Shown here: piece by piece, positions 1-8,745 of the stretch | Layout: each line of letters starts with the position of its first letter | Position numbering within the stretch: position 1 is the stretch's first letter | Source: RHLJ01 sp965222205 | Lineage (GTDB): Bacteria > Bacteroidota > Rhodothermia > Balneolales > Balneolaceae | Assembly: GCA_965222205.1 (NCBI GenBank) | Contig: OZ244932.1 | Location: 3,596,001-3,660,000 of the forward strand | Direction: 5' to 3' | Length of the DNA stretch: 64,000 nt | The notes under the pieces: model-generated | The model's input: the letters and a program-made list of their open reading frames with translations, nothing else | What the model was told of the DNA's origin: nothing | The model's database searches: none | Translations under genes and position numbers: made by a program

Positions 1-1
1 C

Positions 2-337
2 TTTAAAGAAATCATCCTCAAAAAGAGAACGGATGCTGAAGATGAACTGAACACATTGCAACGCAGTTTGCGTGAAAGCATGGAAAACTCATCGGATGAG
101 TCAGCCTATTCATTCCACATGGCAGATGCCGGCACGGATGCTCAGGAGCGGGAGAAAACGTACATGCTGTTCAACAGAACACGTAAGTTTGTGAAGTATC
201 TGGATGATGCCCTTAAGCGCATCGACAACAAAACGTACGGAGTGTGCAAAGTAACCGGAAAGAAGATTTCCAAAGGAAGGCTGGAGGCGGTTCCTCACAC
301 CCAGCTAAGTATTGAAGCAAAATTGAAACGCCGTTAA
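2..337 (+). CDS. TraR/DksA family protein, C-terminal part (5' truncated by window edge)
   Basis: The reading frame is open from base 2 and ends at TAA 335-337, so the start lies outside the window. What remains is a charged helical coiled-coil part (about 75 residues) followed by the family's C-terminal signature (YGVCKVTGKKISKGRL, then AVPHTQLSIEAK). DksA/TraR proteins bind in the secondary channel of RNA polymerase and modulate initiation with ppGpp. The usual four-cysteine zinc finger (CxxC...CxxC) is degenerate: only the first cysteine remains, and threonine and serine occupy other positions. A dksA-like gene directly before lspA is a common Bacteroidota arrangement; lspA starts 12 bp downstream. 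Family assignment is firm; regulatory activity is inferred. Confidence 0.85.
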   Translation, partial: FKEIILKKRTDAEDELNTLQRSLRESMENSSDESAYSFHMADAGTDAQEREKTYMLFNRTRKFVKYLDDALKRIDNKTYGVCKVTGKKISKGRLEAVPHTQLSIEAKLKRR

Positions 338-349
338 CAGTCTCAGCTT

Positions 350-958
350 TTGACATCAAAGAAACTACTGGCATTATTTGCGCCCGCTGCTATTGTTGTG
401 GCTATCGATCAATGGACGAAGTATATCATTCGGACCTCACCTGAATTGCACCGGATGGATATTATCGACGGCTGGTTGTCATTCTATTACACACAGAATG
501 ATGGCATGGCGATGGGGATTGATATTTTTTCTACGCCGGTTATAAGCTCCATCTCCATAATTGCGACCATCGGGATACTCGCTTATCTGCTCTATACCAT
601 TGATAAAGCTCCGATTGGATATCTTATTCTTATGGGATTGGTGGTAGGTGGAGCACTTGGGAATATAACCGACCGACTTATTATGGGATATATTGAGGGG
701 TACGGAGGATTACTGGATGGCCATGTTGTAGATTTTATCTTCTTCAATCTGGAACTCTTCGACCGAACGGTTTTCCCTTATATATTTAATGTGGCGGATG
801 TAGCCATATCTGTTTCAATAATCTCTTTGCTCATCTTTCAAAGAAAGCTAATGCCTCATGATGTAAATGAAGAAGAGATAGTAGAAGAAACATCCTTAAT
901 GGACGGTGCTGTTGTATCTGGGGATAGCGCTGAAGACAACTCCTCTGAAAAAGAGTAG
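350..958 (+). CDS. lspA: Lipoprotein signal peptidase (signal peptidase II)
   Basis: This inner-membrane aspartyl protease removes signal peptides from diacylglyceryl-modified prolipoproteins. The 202-residue protein has four hydrophobic segments and the two catalytic-aspartate motifs: GNITDRL (Asp about 108) and FNVADVAIS (Asp about 150). The region FYYTQNDGMAMG corresponds to the family TxNxGxAF motif. The start is TTG at 350; no better ATG lies upstream and the preceding stop is at 337. An acidic tail of about 30 residues after the last membrane segment is longer than in E. coli LspA. The window encodes several lipobox proteins that would be substrates (for example those at 4749, 26168, 45247 and 54768). 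Confidence 0.95.
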   Translation: MTSKKLLALFAPAAIVVAIDQWTKYIIRTSPELHRMDIIDGWLSFYYTQNDGMAMGIDIFSTPVISSISIIATIGILAYLLYTIDKAPIGYLILMGLVVGGALGNITDRLIMGYIEGYGGLLDGHVVDFIFFNLELFDRTVFPYIFNVADVAISVSIISLLIFQRKLMPHDVNEEEIVEETSLMDGAVVSGDSAEDNSSEKE

Positions 959-968
959 GCCAGCTTAA

Positions 969-1550
969 GTGACCATCTTTTCCCACATCTCAGTTTTCAT
1001 CTCAATAATTCTGGGATTAGCGGTTGTACACTTGTTAAGCGGGGTTTCTCTAATCCTTGACAAAAGGGTGCAAACTAAAACCTACGCACTGCATGGGCTT
1101 TGGACACTAAGTATGCTCTTTGTCTCAGTGAATGTATGGCTTAGTAGCTTTGTACTTTCTTCGCTCGAAACAATGAGTGCGATTCACTTCTTCAATCTTC
1201 TTGCTTACGCAACACTCGTGTATTTGATGAGCGGATTATTATATCCGGTACGAGGCGAAGAAGTAACCGACTTCAAAGAACATTTTAATGAAAATCGGTT
1301 CAGGTTATATGTGCTCGGGATACTCTTTATTTTTATAGATGCATTTGATGGAGTTTTGGAGCACTATAATGCCGGAGTAGCGTGGGATATAGGTCAGTTT
1401 GCTACTCTGGGAACGTGGTTGGTTTTCTTTTTGATCGGGCTCAAAGTGAAGAACCCGAAATTCGACTGGGCAGTAGCAATCGTCTTTTTTATTGGATTGC
1501 TTGGGTGGTTCCAAAGCATGGTAGACGAAACCAATATACTTTCCTGGTAG
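969..1550 (+). CDS. Multi-pass membrane protein of unknown function
   Basis: A 193-residue protein starting at GTG 969, ten bases after lspA and probably cotranscribed with it. It has about six hydrophobic segments (near residues 7-28, 42-63, 74-92, 110-130, 141-158 and 166-183) joined by short polar loops, with no signal peptide cleavage site and no motif I recognise. Aspartates lie within or beside the fourth segment (FIDAFDG). I do not assign a function. The ORF is convincing because of its length, membrane character and tight spacing. It converges with ribB, whose stop lies 7 bp away. Confidence 0.7.
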   Translation: MTIFSHISVFISIILGLAVVHLLSGVSLILDKRVQTKTYALHGLWTLSMLFVSVNVWLSSFVLSSLETMSAIHFFNLLAYATLVYLMSGLLYPVRGEEVTDFKEHFNENRFRLYVLGILFIFIDAFDGVLEHYNAGVAWDIGQFATLGTWLVFFLIGLKVKNPKFDWAVAIVFFIGLLGWFQSMVDETNILSW

Positions 1551-1556
1551 ACGTGA

Positions 1557-2750
1557 TTACTCTTCCAGTGAAGTCTTCTTTTTAGGGGAGAAAATATCCA
1601 GGTCGTCTTCAAAAGTTACCTGATCTACAATTTCCAATCCAAAGCTTTTAATTCCGATTCTCTTAACCGGATTATTTGTGAGCAGCTTTAATTTTCTGAT
1701 TCCCAAAGAGCGTAAAATCTGAGCTCCAACTCCATAGTCTCTGGAATCGCTGCGCTTGGGATTATTGTCAATTTCTTCTTCAGTAGGAGTTGGTCCTCTT
1801 CCTTCCTGCATCATTTTAAGAGTTCGAAGCTGGTTTACGAGTACAGAACCCCGTTGATTTCGGTTCATATACAAAACCACTCCCTTACCTTCGCGTTCAA
1901 CCTGGAGCATGGCCTGATGAAGAAGTTCACTGGTATCGGCATTTCTGGCGCCAAATATATCACCAATCAAATCAGATGAATGAACACGGGTAAGCACTGC
2001 TTCATCTTTAGTCCAGCTGCCTTTGGTAAGAGCAAGGTGAATATCCCCGGTTAACGTCTCCTCAAATGCATGAAGATCAAAATCACCATACATGGTAGGC
2101 ATATTTACCTCCATCACTTCTTTTACCAGACTCTCATTTTCATTTCGATAGGCAATGAGATCTTTAATAGTGATGAATTTCATGTCGAATTCTTTCGCCA
2201 TTTTGGCGAGATCCGGAACACGGGCCATTTCACCGTTTTCGAGCATGATTTCACAAATAATGCCCACTGGCTTGAGTCCGGCCATCCGGGCTAAATCCAA
2301 AGCTGCTTCAGTATGACCAGCCCGACGAAGAACTCCGCCTTCTGCTCCAATCAGTGGAAAAACGTGTCCCGGGCGACGAAAATCACCGGGTTTAGATTCT
2401 TCATTGGTAAGTTCACGAATGGTATTTGCACGATCTGAGGCAGAAATGCCTGTAGTCGTTTGGCGCTTATGATCGATAGAAATGGTGAAGTTGGCTTCAT
2501 GGGGATCGGCACCTTCCATCACCATATTATTAAGATGGAATTTTTTAGCTACATCAACGGTGACGGGAGCACAAACCAACCCTCGCCCGTGAGTAACCAT
2601 GAAATTAATCGCTTCTGTAGACACCATTTCGGCGGCCATTAAAAAGTCACCTTCGTTTTCCCGGTCTTCATCATCCACCACGATGATCATTTTGCCATGT
2701 TTAATATCCTCAATGGCTTCGGGGATGGTATTGAAACGAATCTTTTCCAA
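1557..2750 (-). CDS. ribB: 3,4-dihydroxy-2-butanone 4-phosphate synthase fused to a degenerate GTP cyclohydrolase II-like domain (RibBX type)
   Basis: Riboflavin biosynthesis. Residues 1-200 are a complete RibB domain: acidic loop DRENEGD (29-35), THGRGLVCAP (53-62), RRPGHVFPL (125-133) and HTEAALDLARMAGL (146-159). It should convert ribulose 5-phosphate to dihydroxybutanone phosphate. Residues 205-385 follow the RibA fold (RVHS..LIGDIFG, GAQILRSLGI, LLTNNPVKR, GLEIV). However, the three zinc cysteines (family RVHSECLTGD...RCDCG) are replaced by RVHSSDLIGD and RNADTS, and the nucleotide-binding RQEGRGIGL is RNQRGSVL. GTP hydrolysis by this copy is therefore unlikely. The start is TTG at 2750, one base after the yajC stop, indicating translational coupling. 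Confidence 0.92.
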   Translation of the reverse strand: MEKIRFNTIPEAIEDIKHGKMIIVVDDEDRENEGDFLMAAEMVSTEAINFMVTHGRGLVCAPVTVDVAKKFHLNNMVMEGADPHEANFTISIDHKRQTTTGISASDRANTIRELTNEESKPGDFRRPGHVFPLIGAEGGVLRRAGHTEAALDLARMAGLKPVGIICEIMLENGEMARVPDLAKMAKEFDMKFITIKDLIAYRNENESLVKEVMEVNMPTMYGDFDLHAFEETLTGDIHLALTKGSWTKDEAVLTRVHSSDLIGDIFGARNADTSELLHQAMLQVEREGKGVVLYMNRNQRGSVLVNQLRTLKMMQEGRGPTPTEEEIDNNPKRSDSRDYGVGAQILRSLGIRKLKLLTNNPVKRIGIKSFGLEIVDQVTFEDDLDIFSPKKKTSLEE

Positions 2751-2751
2751 C

Positions 2752-3081
2752 TTACTTGTCTTTCTTTTCAGGTTTGTTTGGGTTCACATCGGTGATAGCT
2801 GATTTCAGGAAACGGATTTTAACATTGCTTCCTACTTCTACCAACACAGAATCATCTTCGATGGCATTCAGAATTCCGATGATGCCTGAAGAAGTAACCA
2901 CTTTATCACCTTTCTTCATTTCGTTTACTTTTCTGGTGATTTCTTTCTGTCGCTGACTTTGCGGACGGATAATGAAAAAATAAAACACGAGAAAAATCCC
3001 GCCCAGGAATATAAGGTTGATGATTCCACCACTTGAGTCGCCACTTGGGCTGCCCATCAATAAATAGCTAAAATTGTGCAT
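2752..3081 (-). CDS. yajC: Preprotein translocase subunit YajC
   Basis: A 109-residue accessory subunit of the SecDF-YajC complex. A short periplasmic N-terminus rich in Gly/Ser is followed by one transmembrane helix (about residues 20-40, IFLGGIFLVFYFFIIRP), then the cytoplasmic signature RPQSQRQKE and a beta-rich domain with GDKVVTSSGIIG, as in all YajC proteins. ATG start at 3081. It is the first gene of a two-gene minus-strand unit with ribB (one-base gap). secDF is not in this window. Confidence 0.95.
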   Translation of the reverse strand: MHNFSYLLMGSPSGDSSGGIINLIFLGGIFLVFYFFIIRPQSQRQKEITRKVNEMKKGDKVVTSSGIIGILNAIEDDSVLVEVGSNVKIRFLKSAITDVNPNKPEKKDK

Positions 3082-3161
3082 GACTGATTTAAATATCTGC
3101 GATTTTAATTAAGCGCAGAAAGATAAGAGAAATTTAAGACCAATGGGGAATTAAGAATGGT

Positions 3162-4529
3162 TCAATTGCTACTCGCACCAATAGTTCCGATTACTTCAGA
3201 TCTTAATTTATCAGGGTTAAACGACTGACCTCTTTTAAAAACCATTTTAGTATTTGAAATATCCGAAATATTAATTGTTGGGTTCCCGTCGACAATTAAT
3301 AGGTTGGCGAGCTTACCAATTTCAATTGTACCAAATTCATGCTCACTTCTTAAAGCTATTGCAGGATTTCTTGTTGCTGCTTTAATCGCTTCCATACGAC
3401 TGAGACCTGCTTTAACAAGTAATTCCAATTCTCGGTGTAGAGCATAACCAGGAACTGTTTTAGGCGAAACAGGATCAGTGCCAGTAACAATTAATGCTCC
3501 TTTTTTTGCGAGCTCTCCAATCAGTTTTAGTTGGTTATCAAGAACGGTTGTAAGACAATGTTGTATTTCAGGGGCTGAATTTATACGTGACTCAAATCTA
3601 TTATACGAATCAAGTACATCCTCATGAAGATATCTTTTCCAGGAAACCAAAATAGTTGTTGAGTCTGGTATCATAGTTTCGAGTGCTACTATCGTAGGAT
3701 CGATATAAGTGTTCGAGGAAATAATGCTGCTAATAAGCTCGTTCACTTTCGGGTCAGAAAAATCAATTTCAATTTCTTCACAACTAAGGTTAATATTATT
3801 CAACCCATACTTTTTTAATTCAGGCATCCCAATCAAACCATGTTCAAGTCCGTCAATTCCCAATTCAATGGCGCGAATGGTTGAAACAGAGTCAAGATGA
3901 CCAGTGATTGGTAAGTTATATTTATCAGCTAAGGAAATAATTTGTTGAAGGCGATCTTCAGTTATATTTATATATACTTTTACTCCATCAATTTTGCCCT
4001 TCCACCTTCTAAATTGTTCTTCTATTTCTGAAGCAGAATTTGATCCTTTAATCCAGTTAACTCTGGATGGTTGATTATCAAAATATGGTCCTGCGGTCAG
4101 GATATCTGGGCCACTTAGTTCACCATATCGTACACTTTTTTGTAGTAATAATGTGTTCTCTACATCATACTCACCAGGGGAAAAAATAGTGGTGATACCT
4201 CCTGCAAGGAAAAGATTTAAATATGATGGTTCATTTTGAATTGTACCTCCTGTATTCACATACAAATGTCCGTGCATATCGGTTAGCCCGGGGAGAATAG
4301 CTGAACCTTGTAAGTCAATAACTTCTGAATTTGTAGGGATCTTTATGCCGATACCTATTTCACTTATCCTTTCCCCACAAATAAGAACTGTTCCTTTTTG
4401 AGCTTCATCACTTATTCCATCAATTATAAGACCGTTGATTAAAGCGACAGTTTTTGTGGTACACTGGGAATACACTAAGCTAACATCCAGTAAGAGAAAG
4501 GTGATAAAAAGTATCTTGAATAAATTCAT
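3162..4529 (-). CDS. Secreted amidohydrolase family protein (imidazolonepropionase-like)
   Basis: A 455-residue protein with an N-terminal signal peptide (residues 1-21, ending VYSQ), so probably periplasmic. The metal-dependent amidohydrolase fold is visible as a small beta sandwich (VALINGLIIDG), the HxH motif DMHGHLYV, a lysine strand (DGVKVYI), histidines in PITGHLDS and GLEHGLIG, and a catalytic aspartate in VTGTDPVS. The C-terminal FGTIEIGKLANLLIVDGNP closes the sandwich. Such proteins act on cyclic amides or dipeptides (prolidase-like or imidazolonepropionase-like); the substrate cannot be read from sequence. It stands alone: yajC is 80 bp away on one side, and a REP-like element lies upstream. 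Confidence 0.88.
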   Translation of the reverse strand: MNLFKILFITFLLLDVSLVYSQCTTKTVALINGLIIDGISDEAQKGTVLICGERISEIGIGIKIPTNSEVIDLQGSAILPGLTDMHGHLYVNTGGTIQNEPSYLNLFLAGGITTIFSPGEYDVENTLLLQKSVRYGELSGPDILTAGPYFDNQPSRVNWIKGSNSASEIEEQFRRWKGKIDGVKVYINITEDRLQQIISLADKYNLPITGHLDSVSTIRAIELGIDGLEHGLIGMPELKKYGLNNINLSCEEIEIDFSDPKVNELISSIISSNTYIDPTIVALETMIPDSTTILVSWKRYLHEDVLDSYNRFESRINSAPEIQHCLTTVLDNQLKLIGELAKKGALIVTGTDPVSPKTVPGYALHRELELLVKAGLSRMEAIKAATRNPAIALRSEHEFGTIEIGKLANLLIVDGNPTINISDISNTKMVFKRGQSFNPDKLRSEVIGTIGASSN

Positions 4530-4615
4530 ATTGCAATATGTATATATTTTTAAAATTTATTGGTCAATACAGGAAGCATTATAACCAGTTTTAGCAGAAC
4601 AATTTTTACTTTAGT

Positions 4616-4724
4616 TGTCATCCTGAACTCGTTTCAGGATCTGTGAAGCTTGAAATTTTGATCCAATTCTAATCCATAACAAAGAACCTTTATCTACAGA
4701 TGCTGAAATAAATTCAGCATGACA
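4616..4724. repeat. REPIN-like inverted pair of TGTCAT...ATCT palindromic elements
   Basis: Left unit 4616-4642 reads TGTCAT, hairpin CCTGAA-ctcgt-TTCAGG, ATCT. Right unit 4698-4724 is the same on the opposite strand with hairpin GCTGAA-ataaa-TTCAGC. The units face each other across about 55 bp and lie between two minus-strand genes. In the right unit the outer hairpin pair is swapped from C-G to G-C, which keeps the small hairpin but breaks the long stem. Confidence 0.75.
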
Positions 4725-4748
4725 ACTTTAAAGTTCATTTATCCTTGC

Positions 4749-5630
4749 TTACTCAACCACCACCAAGGTAGCCCTTGGGCGATGAGCTGAAAAATATCCA
4801 ACTCCATTTTCCACATTCGTTGGATGATTTACCGGTTCATTTGCTAGGGAAGAAATCAATCCGCCTGAACGACGACGCGCTTCCAGGAACCGATAATACC
4901 CCTCACTGATGTTGGTTACCACTACCAAAGCGGAATCGGTGGTGGATGTAAAACTGATGAGTTCTTCTCTTCTTATGATTCCATCATCGCTAACGCCCCG
5001 GTCGGTGAGCAGCTCTTCATAAATCAAAAAAGTATTGTTGTTAAAAAAGAAGTCGTTTTCAGAAGAATCTCTAGTTGTAGTATCCTGGTCGGTAAGCTGG
5101 TAAGCCTGAACAACAAAGAAATTGTCCTCTGGTCGATCGATAATGTTGTAGGTGAGTACAGCTGCGTCATCAAAACGAGTAGAGTCTCGGGTAACAGTAA
5201 CAGAATCGGTTTCAATTTGAGGAAACAGCATACTTTGTGCTGATATAGAACTGCCTGAAGTGGAGTCGAACACAGAAAGGGTTAATTGCTGGAAATCATT
5301 GAAGGCTTCAAGCTGAGTTCCATATAATCCGCTAACATCAAAAATATTTTCAAGCGTATCGATAATACCTTCGTATTCTAAAGTTACGAGTGCACGATTT
5401 AGTAACAGGCGTTCAATCGCATTGTTGGTTAAATCATTTACATCCTCGGCCGAAAGTGCAGAGAAACTTCGGGAAAGTGTTACATAAAAGGTTTCCTCAG
5501 GACCAATCAGCGAAGCTACGGCGACTTTTTCTTCTGCTGGTTCTACCGAGATTGGAAGGCTTTCGATGGAGCAGGATGAGAATAAAACTCCAATAACTAG
5601 TAAAACCAACATTTGCGAGCGGGGTGACAT
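4749..5630 (-). CDS. DUF4249-like outer-membrane lipoprotein, partner of TonB receptor
   Basis: From ATG 5630 the protein is about 293 residues with a short lipoprotein signal (LVLLVIGVLFSSC, Cys 20), a good Shine-Dalgarno (AGGAAG) 5 bp upstream, and a beta-rich body (VAVASLIGPEETFYVTLSRS near the N-terminus). The same frame extends to ATG 5720, which overlaps the receptor stop as ATGA, but that would put 30 extra residues before the lipoprotein signal. Those codons contain a REP-like element (5667-5693), so I prefer 5630. DUF4249 proteins accompany SusC-like receptors in Bacteroidota and are assumed to sit at the cell surface. Family assignment is by pattern and context and is moderately secure. 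Confidence 0.72.
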   Translation of the reverse strand: MSPRSQMLVLLVIGVLFSSCSIESLPISVEPAEEKVAVASLIGPEETFYVTLSRSFSALSAEDVNDLTNNAIERLLLNRALVTLEYEGIIDTLENIFDVSGLYGTQLEAFNDFQQLTLSVFDSTSGSSISAQSMLFPQIETDSVTVTRDSTRFDDAAVLTYNIIDRPEDNFFVVQAYQLTDQDTTTRDSSENDFFFNNNTFLIYEELLTDRGVSDDGIIRREELISFTSTTDSALVVVTNISEGYYRFLEARRRSGGLISSLANEPVNHPTNVENGVGYFSAHRPRATLVVVE

Positions 5631-5666
5631 AATCTTCCTGAATATGGAAATGAAGTGTGTAGCAGG

Positions 5667-5693
5667 AGATCGCTTCACTTTGCTCGCAATGAA
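5667..5693 (-). repeat. Solo REP-like element at a gene junction
   Basis: On the minus strand this reads TTCAT, core TGCGAGCAAAGTGAAGCG, ATCT, matching the TGTCAT...ATCT architecture of the other elements except for the first bases. It lies between the receptor stop (5717) and the preferred lipoprotein start (5630), where it keeps the upstream frame open. Confidence 0.5.
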
Positions 5694-5716
5694 TTTCAAT
5701 ATGTTAATTACTAGTC

Positions 5717-8008
5717 TCATTTCGATGAAAAATTAAAGTTGTAAGCGATGGATGGAATAAAGCCAAACAGTCCTTGCTGCACATACTCCTGAGTTATCCC
5801 ATTACTTTGAATATCAACTCTGAAAGGAGCAGCGCGATTGTAAAAGTTATAGGCTCCGATATGCCATTCTCCACCAAAACGGCGATTGCCTCTCGGTTTT
5901 AAGATAAAATTGATATCCAACCGATGAGTTGCCGTTAACTGAGTACTGTTTCTCGCACCATAAATTGGAATGAGCTCTACCTGAGTCAGTGAAGCGTTAG
6001 GCATCAGAAACTGACCGGTTTGTGGGGTAAACCAGGCTCCGGACTGGAAGGTCCACACCGCCGAGAACGAAACCCGTTCATTCAATTCGGTAATAGTTAC
6101 CAGTGTTGCAACATGCCTTCGGTCAAACTTAGCCGGATAGGTATTTCCATCATTCAGGTTACTGAAAGTCCGTGATGTTTTCGAAAGGGAGTATGACACC
6201 CATCCTGTGAAAGCACCATATTTTTTGCGTAGCAAAAACTCGATTCCGTAGGCTTCACCATCTCCTGAAATCAATTCCTGCTCAAAGTTATCATTCAGAA
6301 TCAGGCTGGCTCCTTCCCGGTATTCAATCAATCTTTTGAGTGATTTATAGTAAGTCTCCACAGAGAAACTAAGTTGGTTTTGGGGGAAGATTCTTGTGTA
6401 GCCTAACGCATACTGATGAGCACGCTGTGGCTTAACATTCTGAGTAACCGGATACCATAAATCTGTTGGAAGTGCGATAGAGGATGAAGAGACACGATGC
6501 ATGTATTGTCTCATTAAACTGTAACTGGCTTTTATTGAGTTATCATCATCAAACTTATACCGCAGGGCGATTCGGGGTTCTGGGCCAGAATACACTTTTC
6601 CTTCAGTGATTGTCATAGAATACCTTAGCCCGATGTTAACCTTAAGTTCTTTCGAAACATCTCGTTCATTACCTCCATAGATTGCCCATTCTGTATTTTG
6701 AATGAGATTTCCTTCTCTGTTATCCACGAAATCTGAAATATCACCCGAGGTGCTGATTACATTCGGGCGAAAAAAATGTGTGACGGTTTGAGCTCCAAAA
6801 ATGAATTTATTTTCTGTGGATTTGAAATACTGCCAGTCTGCCTTAACCCCAACGTCCTGGATTTGTGATCGGATTAGCAGAGAATTATCAATGAAATCTC
6901 CCTGGATGTCGTACTTAAAACGGGTTTGGTGAAGAGTGACATTAGAGAAAACTTTCTGGTTCTTGTAGATGTGATTCCATCGAAGAGTGGATGTGAAGTT
7001 CCCAAGTTTAAATCCGAAATTTAAGTCTTCGTCTCCCTCATCTTCACTCGAAGTCTCATCAAAAGCCAGTACATCATTCCCAAAATAGGAACTAAAATAG
7101 ATACGGTCATTATTACTGATTTTATAGTTCAGCTTCGCATTGTAATCATAAAAATAATAGGGGAGATCAGCTCCAAAAAGGCCAAACACACGATCAATGT
7201 AGGTACGTCTTGCAGCTAACATAAAGCTCATTTTATCTTTGATCACAGGTCCGTCAATCGTAAGGCGCGAAGTTAGCAAACCGATTCCTCCCCGGGCGTT
7301 GAGCCGATTTACGCTGCCATCATTCATGCGAACATCCATCACCGAAGAAAGCCGCCCGCCGTAGTCGGAAGAAAAGCCTCCTTTTACCACTTCCACATCT
7401 TTAATCGCATCCGAATTGAAAACGGAGAAAAAGCCAAACAAATGCCCCAAATTGTAAACTACAGCATCATCAAGAACTACCAGATTTTGATCATCGGTTC
7501 CGCCTCGCACAAACATTCCGGTAGTTCCCTCATTTCCGGAAGTGACTCCCGGCAGCAGTTGGGCTACTTTAATCAAATCAGCTTCTCCGGCCAAAGTTGG
7601 AATATTCGTGATTTCTTGTGGGCTTAAACTTACAGCACTCATTTTGGTGGAATTTACCTGCTCCTGAAGTTCGAGTCGGGTTGCTGAAACTTCAACTTCA
7701 CCTAATTGTCCGACTTGTTCCACCAGATAAAAGTTGAGACTTTTGTTTTCGCTTAAGTTGATGAGGGTATCAATAGGTTCATATCCAAGATAGGAAACAG
7801 AAATTCTGAAAGAGGTTTGATTCACGGTTAGTGAATAGAAACCATACACATTAGTTGCAGTACCGGTTTCCAGTTCCGGCAGATAGAGTGCCGCCCCGGG
7901 TAAAGCTTCTCCATCTGATTTATCATAAATATGTCCGCTTAACGTATACTGAGCATTAGCCTGAGTAATAAAAAAGAGGGAGTATATTATGACAAAGAGA
8001 TACCGCAT
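5717..8008 (-). CDS. TonB-dependent receptor with carboxypeptidase-regulatory-like N-terminal domain
   Basis: A 763-residue outer-membrane receptor. Signal peptide residues 1-19 (ITQANAQ) are followed by a CarboxypepD_reg-like domain (YTLSGHIYDKSDGEALPGA, TNVYGFYSL, SYLGYEP) to about residue 95. The plug domain follows (LPGVTSGNEGTTGMFVRGG, VVLDDAVVYNLGHLFGFFS, VEVVKGGFSSDYGGRLSSV). The rest is a 22-strand-type barrel ending in aromatic-rich strands (AYNFNFSSK). It should import a substrate using TonB energy. It sits 2 bp after the barrel protein at 8011 and just before the DUF4249-like lipoprotein, forming a three-gene uptake operon. The substrate is unknown. Confidence 0.93.
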   Translation of the reverse strand: MRYLFVIIYSLFFITQANAQYTLSGHIYDKSDGEALPGAALYLPELETGTATNVYGFYSLTVNQTSFRISVSYLGYEPIDTLINLSENKSLNFYLVEQVGQLGEVEVSATRLELQEQVNSTKMSAVSLSPQEITNIPTLAGEADLIKVAQLLPGVTSGNEGTTGMFVRGGTDDQNLVVLDDAVVYNLGHLFGFFSVFNSDAIKDVEVVKGGFSSDYGGRLSSVMDVRMNDGSVNRLNARGGIGLLTSRLTIDGPVIKDKMSFMLAARRTYIDRVFGLFGADLPYYFYDYNAKLNYKISNNDRIYFSSYFGNDVLAFDETSSEDEGDEDLNFGFKLGNFTSTLRWNHIYKNQKVFSNVTLHQTRFKYDIQGDFIDNSLLIRSQIQDVGVKADWQYFKSTENKFIFGAQTVTHFFRPNVISTSGDISDFVDNREGNLIQNTEWAIYGGNERDVSKELKVNIGLRYSMTITEGKVYSGPEPRIALRYKFDDDNSIKASYSLMRQYMHRVSSSSIALPTDLWYPVTQNVKPQRAHQYALGYTRIFPQNQLSFSVETYYKSLKRLIEYREGASLILNDNFEQELISGDGEAYGIEFLLRKKYGAFTGWVSYSLSKTSRTFSNLNDGNTYPAKFDRRHVATLVTITELNERVSFSAVWTFQSGAWFTPQTGQFLMPNASLTQVELIPIYGARNSTQLTATHRLDINFILKPRGNRRFGGEWHIGAYNFYNRAAPFRVDIQSNGITQEYVQQGLFGFIPSIAYNFNFSSK

Positions 8009-8010
8009 TA

Positions 8011-8745
8011 TTAATCTCTCAGTTTAAAATGAAACCCAAGGTTGCTTCCTATAAGAGATGCTATAACAGGGCTGCCATCAATGCGGTAATACTGGAACGT
8101 CTGCTTTACCAATAAGGACATTGAGACATTCCGGAACAACTTAAGGCGAATACCAACCGGGATCGTGAGCCCAGCTGATGCCGACTGTTTTCCAAAGAAA
8201 CTGAACTCCTCGTTTTCAAGCTCTCTGTAGAATATTACTTCTTCAGTTCGGGAGGAAACGGGTATTCCAAAATTAATCTGTCCACCGGCAATCAACGAAA
8301 GCCTTTTATCGGGTCTGAGCGTGAATTGATACCCGCTCTTCAGAAAAAAATATTCGTTTCTAACGATATAATTCGCTGATACAGATAAGGTATCCTGAAC
8401 AGAGCCATTAACTAAAAACAAGTCAGATTCAATGCTGTTCCGTTCTATCCCGGCTATAAATTGATGTCTTTTGTCCTGGTTAAGACTAAAAATAAAATCT
8501 ATTTGAAAGCCTTCCTTTCTAAACACGTTTGGATGATCAATTTCAGAAGTAATTGAGGTTCTGAAAAGGGCAGGGGTTCTGGTGTTTGATATGAATGAAG
8601 TAACTGTAGGCAGATTACTACTGCTCCCCGACTGAGAAGCACTTCCTATTTCAATAGCATCAATAACTATGCGTTGAGCGTATAGCTCTCCCGCTGTAAA
8701 CAGTAGCAGGAATAGGATACCAAATTTAAAAACGCTGGAAGTCAA
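8011..8745 (-). CDS. Probable outer-membrane beta-barrel protein, first gene of receptor operon
   Basis: A 244-residue protein starting at TTG 8745, with a signal peptide (FGILFLLLFTAGELYAQ) and alternating polar/aromatic strands throughout (for example FQIDFIFSLNQDKRHQFIAG, YFFLKSGYQFTL, LSLIAGGQINFGIPV), ending in LGFHFKLRD. This pattern suits a small outer-membrane barrel. I do not recognise a named family. It is separated by 2 bp from the TonB receptor, so a role in the same uptake system is likely. The TTG start is chosen because the nearby ATG (8749) is out of frame. Confidence 0.7.
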   Translation of the reverse strand: MTSSVFKFGILFLLLFTAGELYAQRIVIDAIEIGSASQSGSSSNLPTVTSFISNTRTPALFRTSITSEIDHPNVFRKEGFQIDFIFSLNQDKRHQFIAGIERNSIESDLFLVNGSVQDTLSVSANYIVRNEYFFLKSGYQFTLRPDKRLSLIAGGQINFGIPVSSRTEEVIFYRELENEEFSFFGKQSASAGLTIPVGIRLKLFRNVSMSLLVKQTFQYYRIDGSPVIASLIGSNLGFHFKLRD

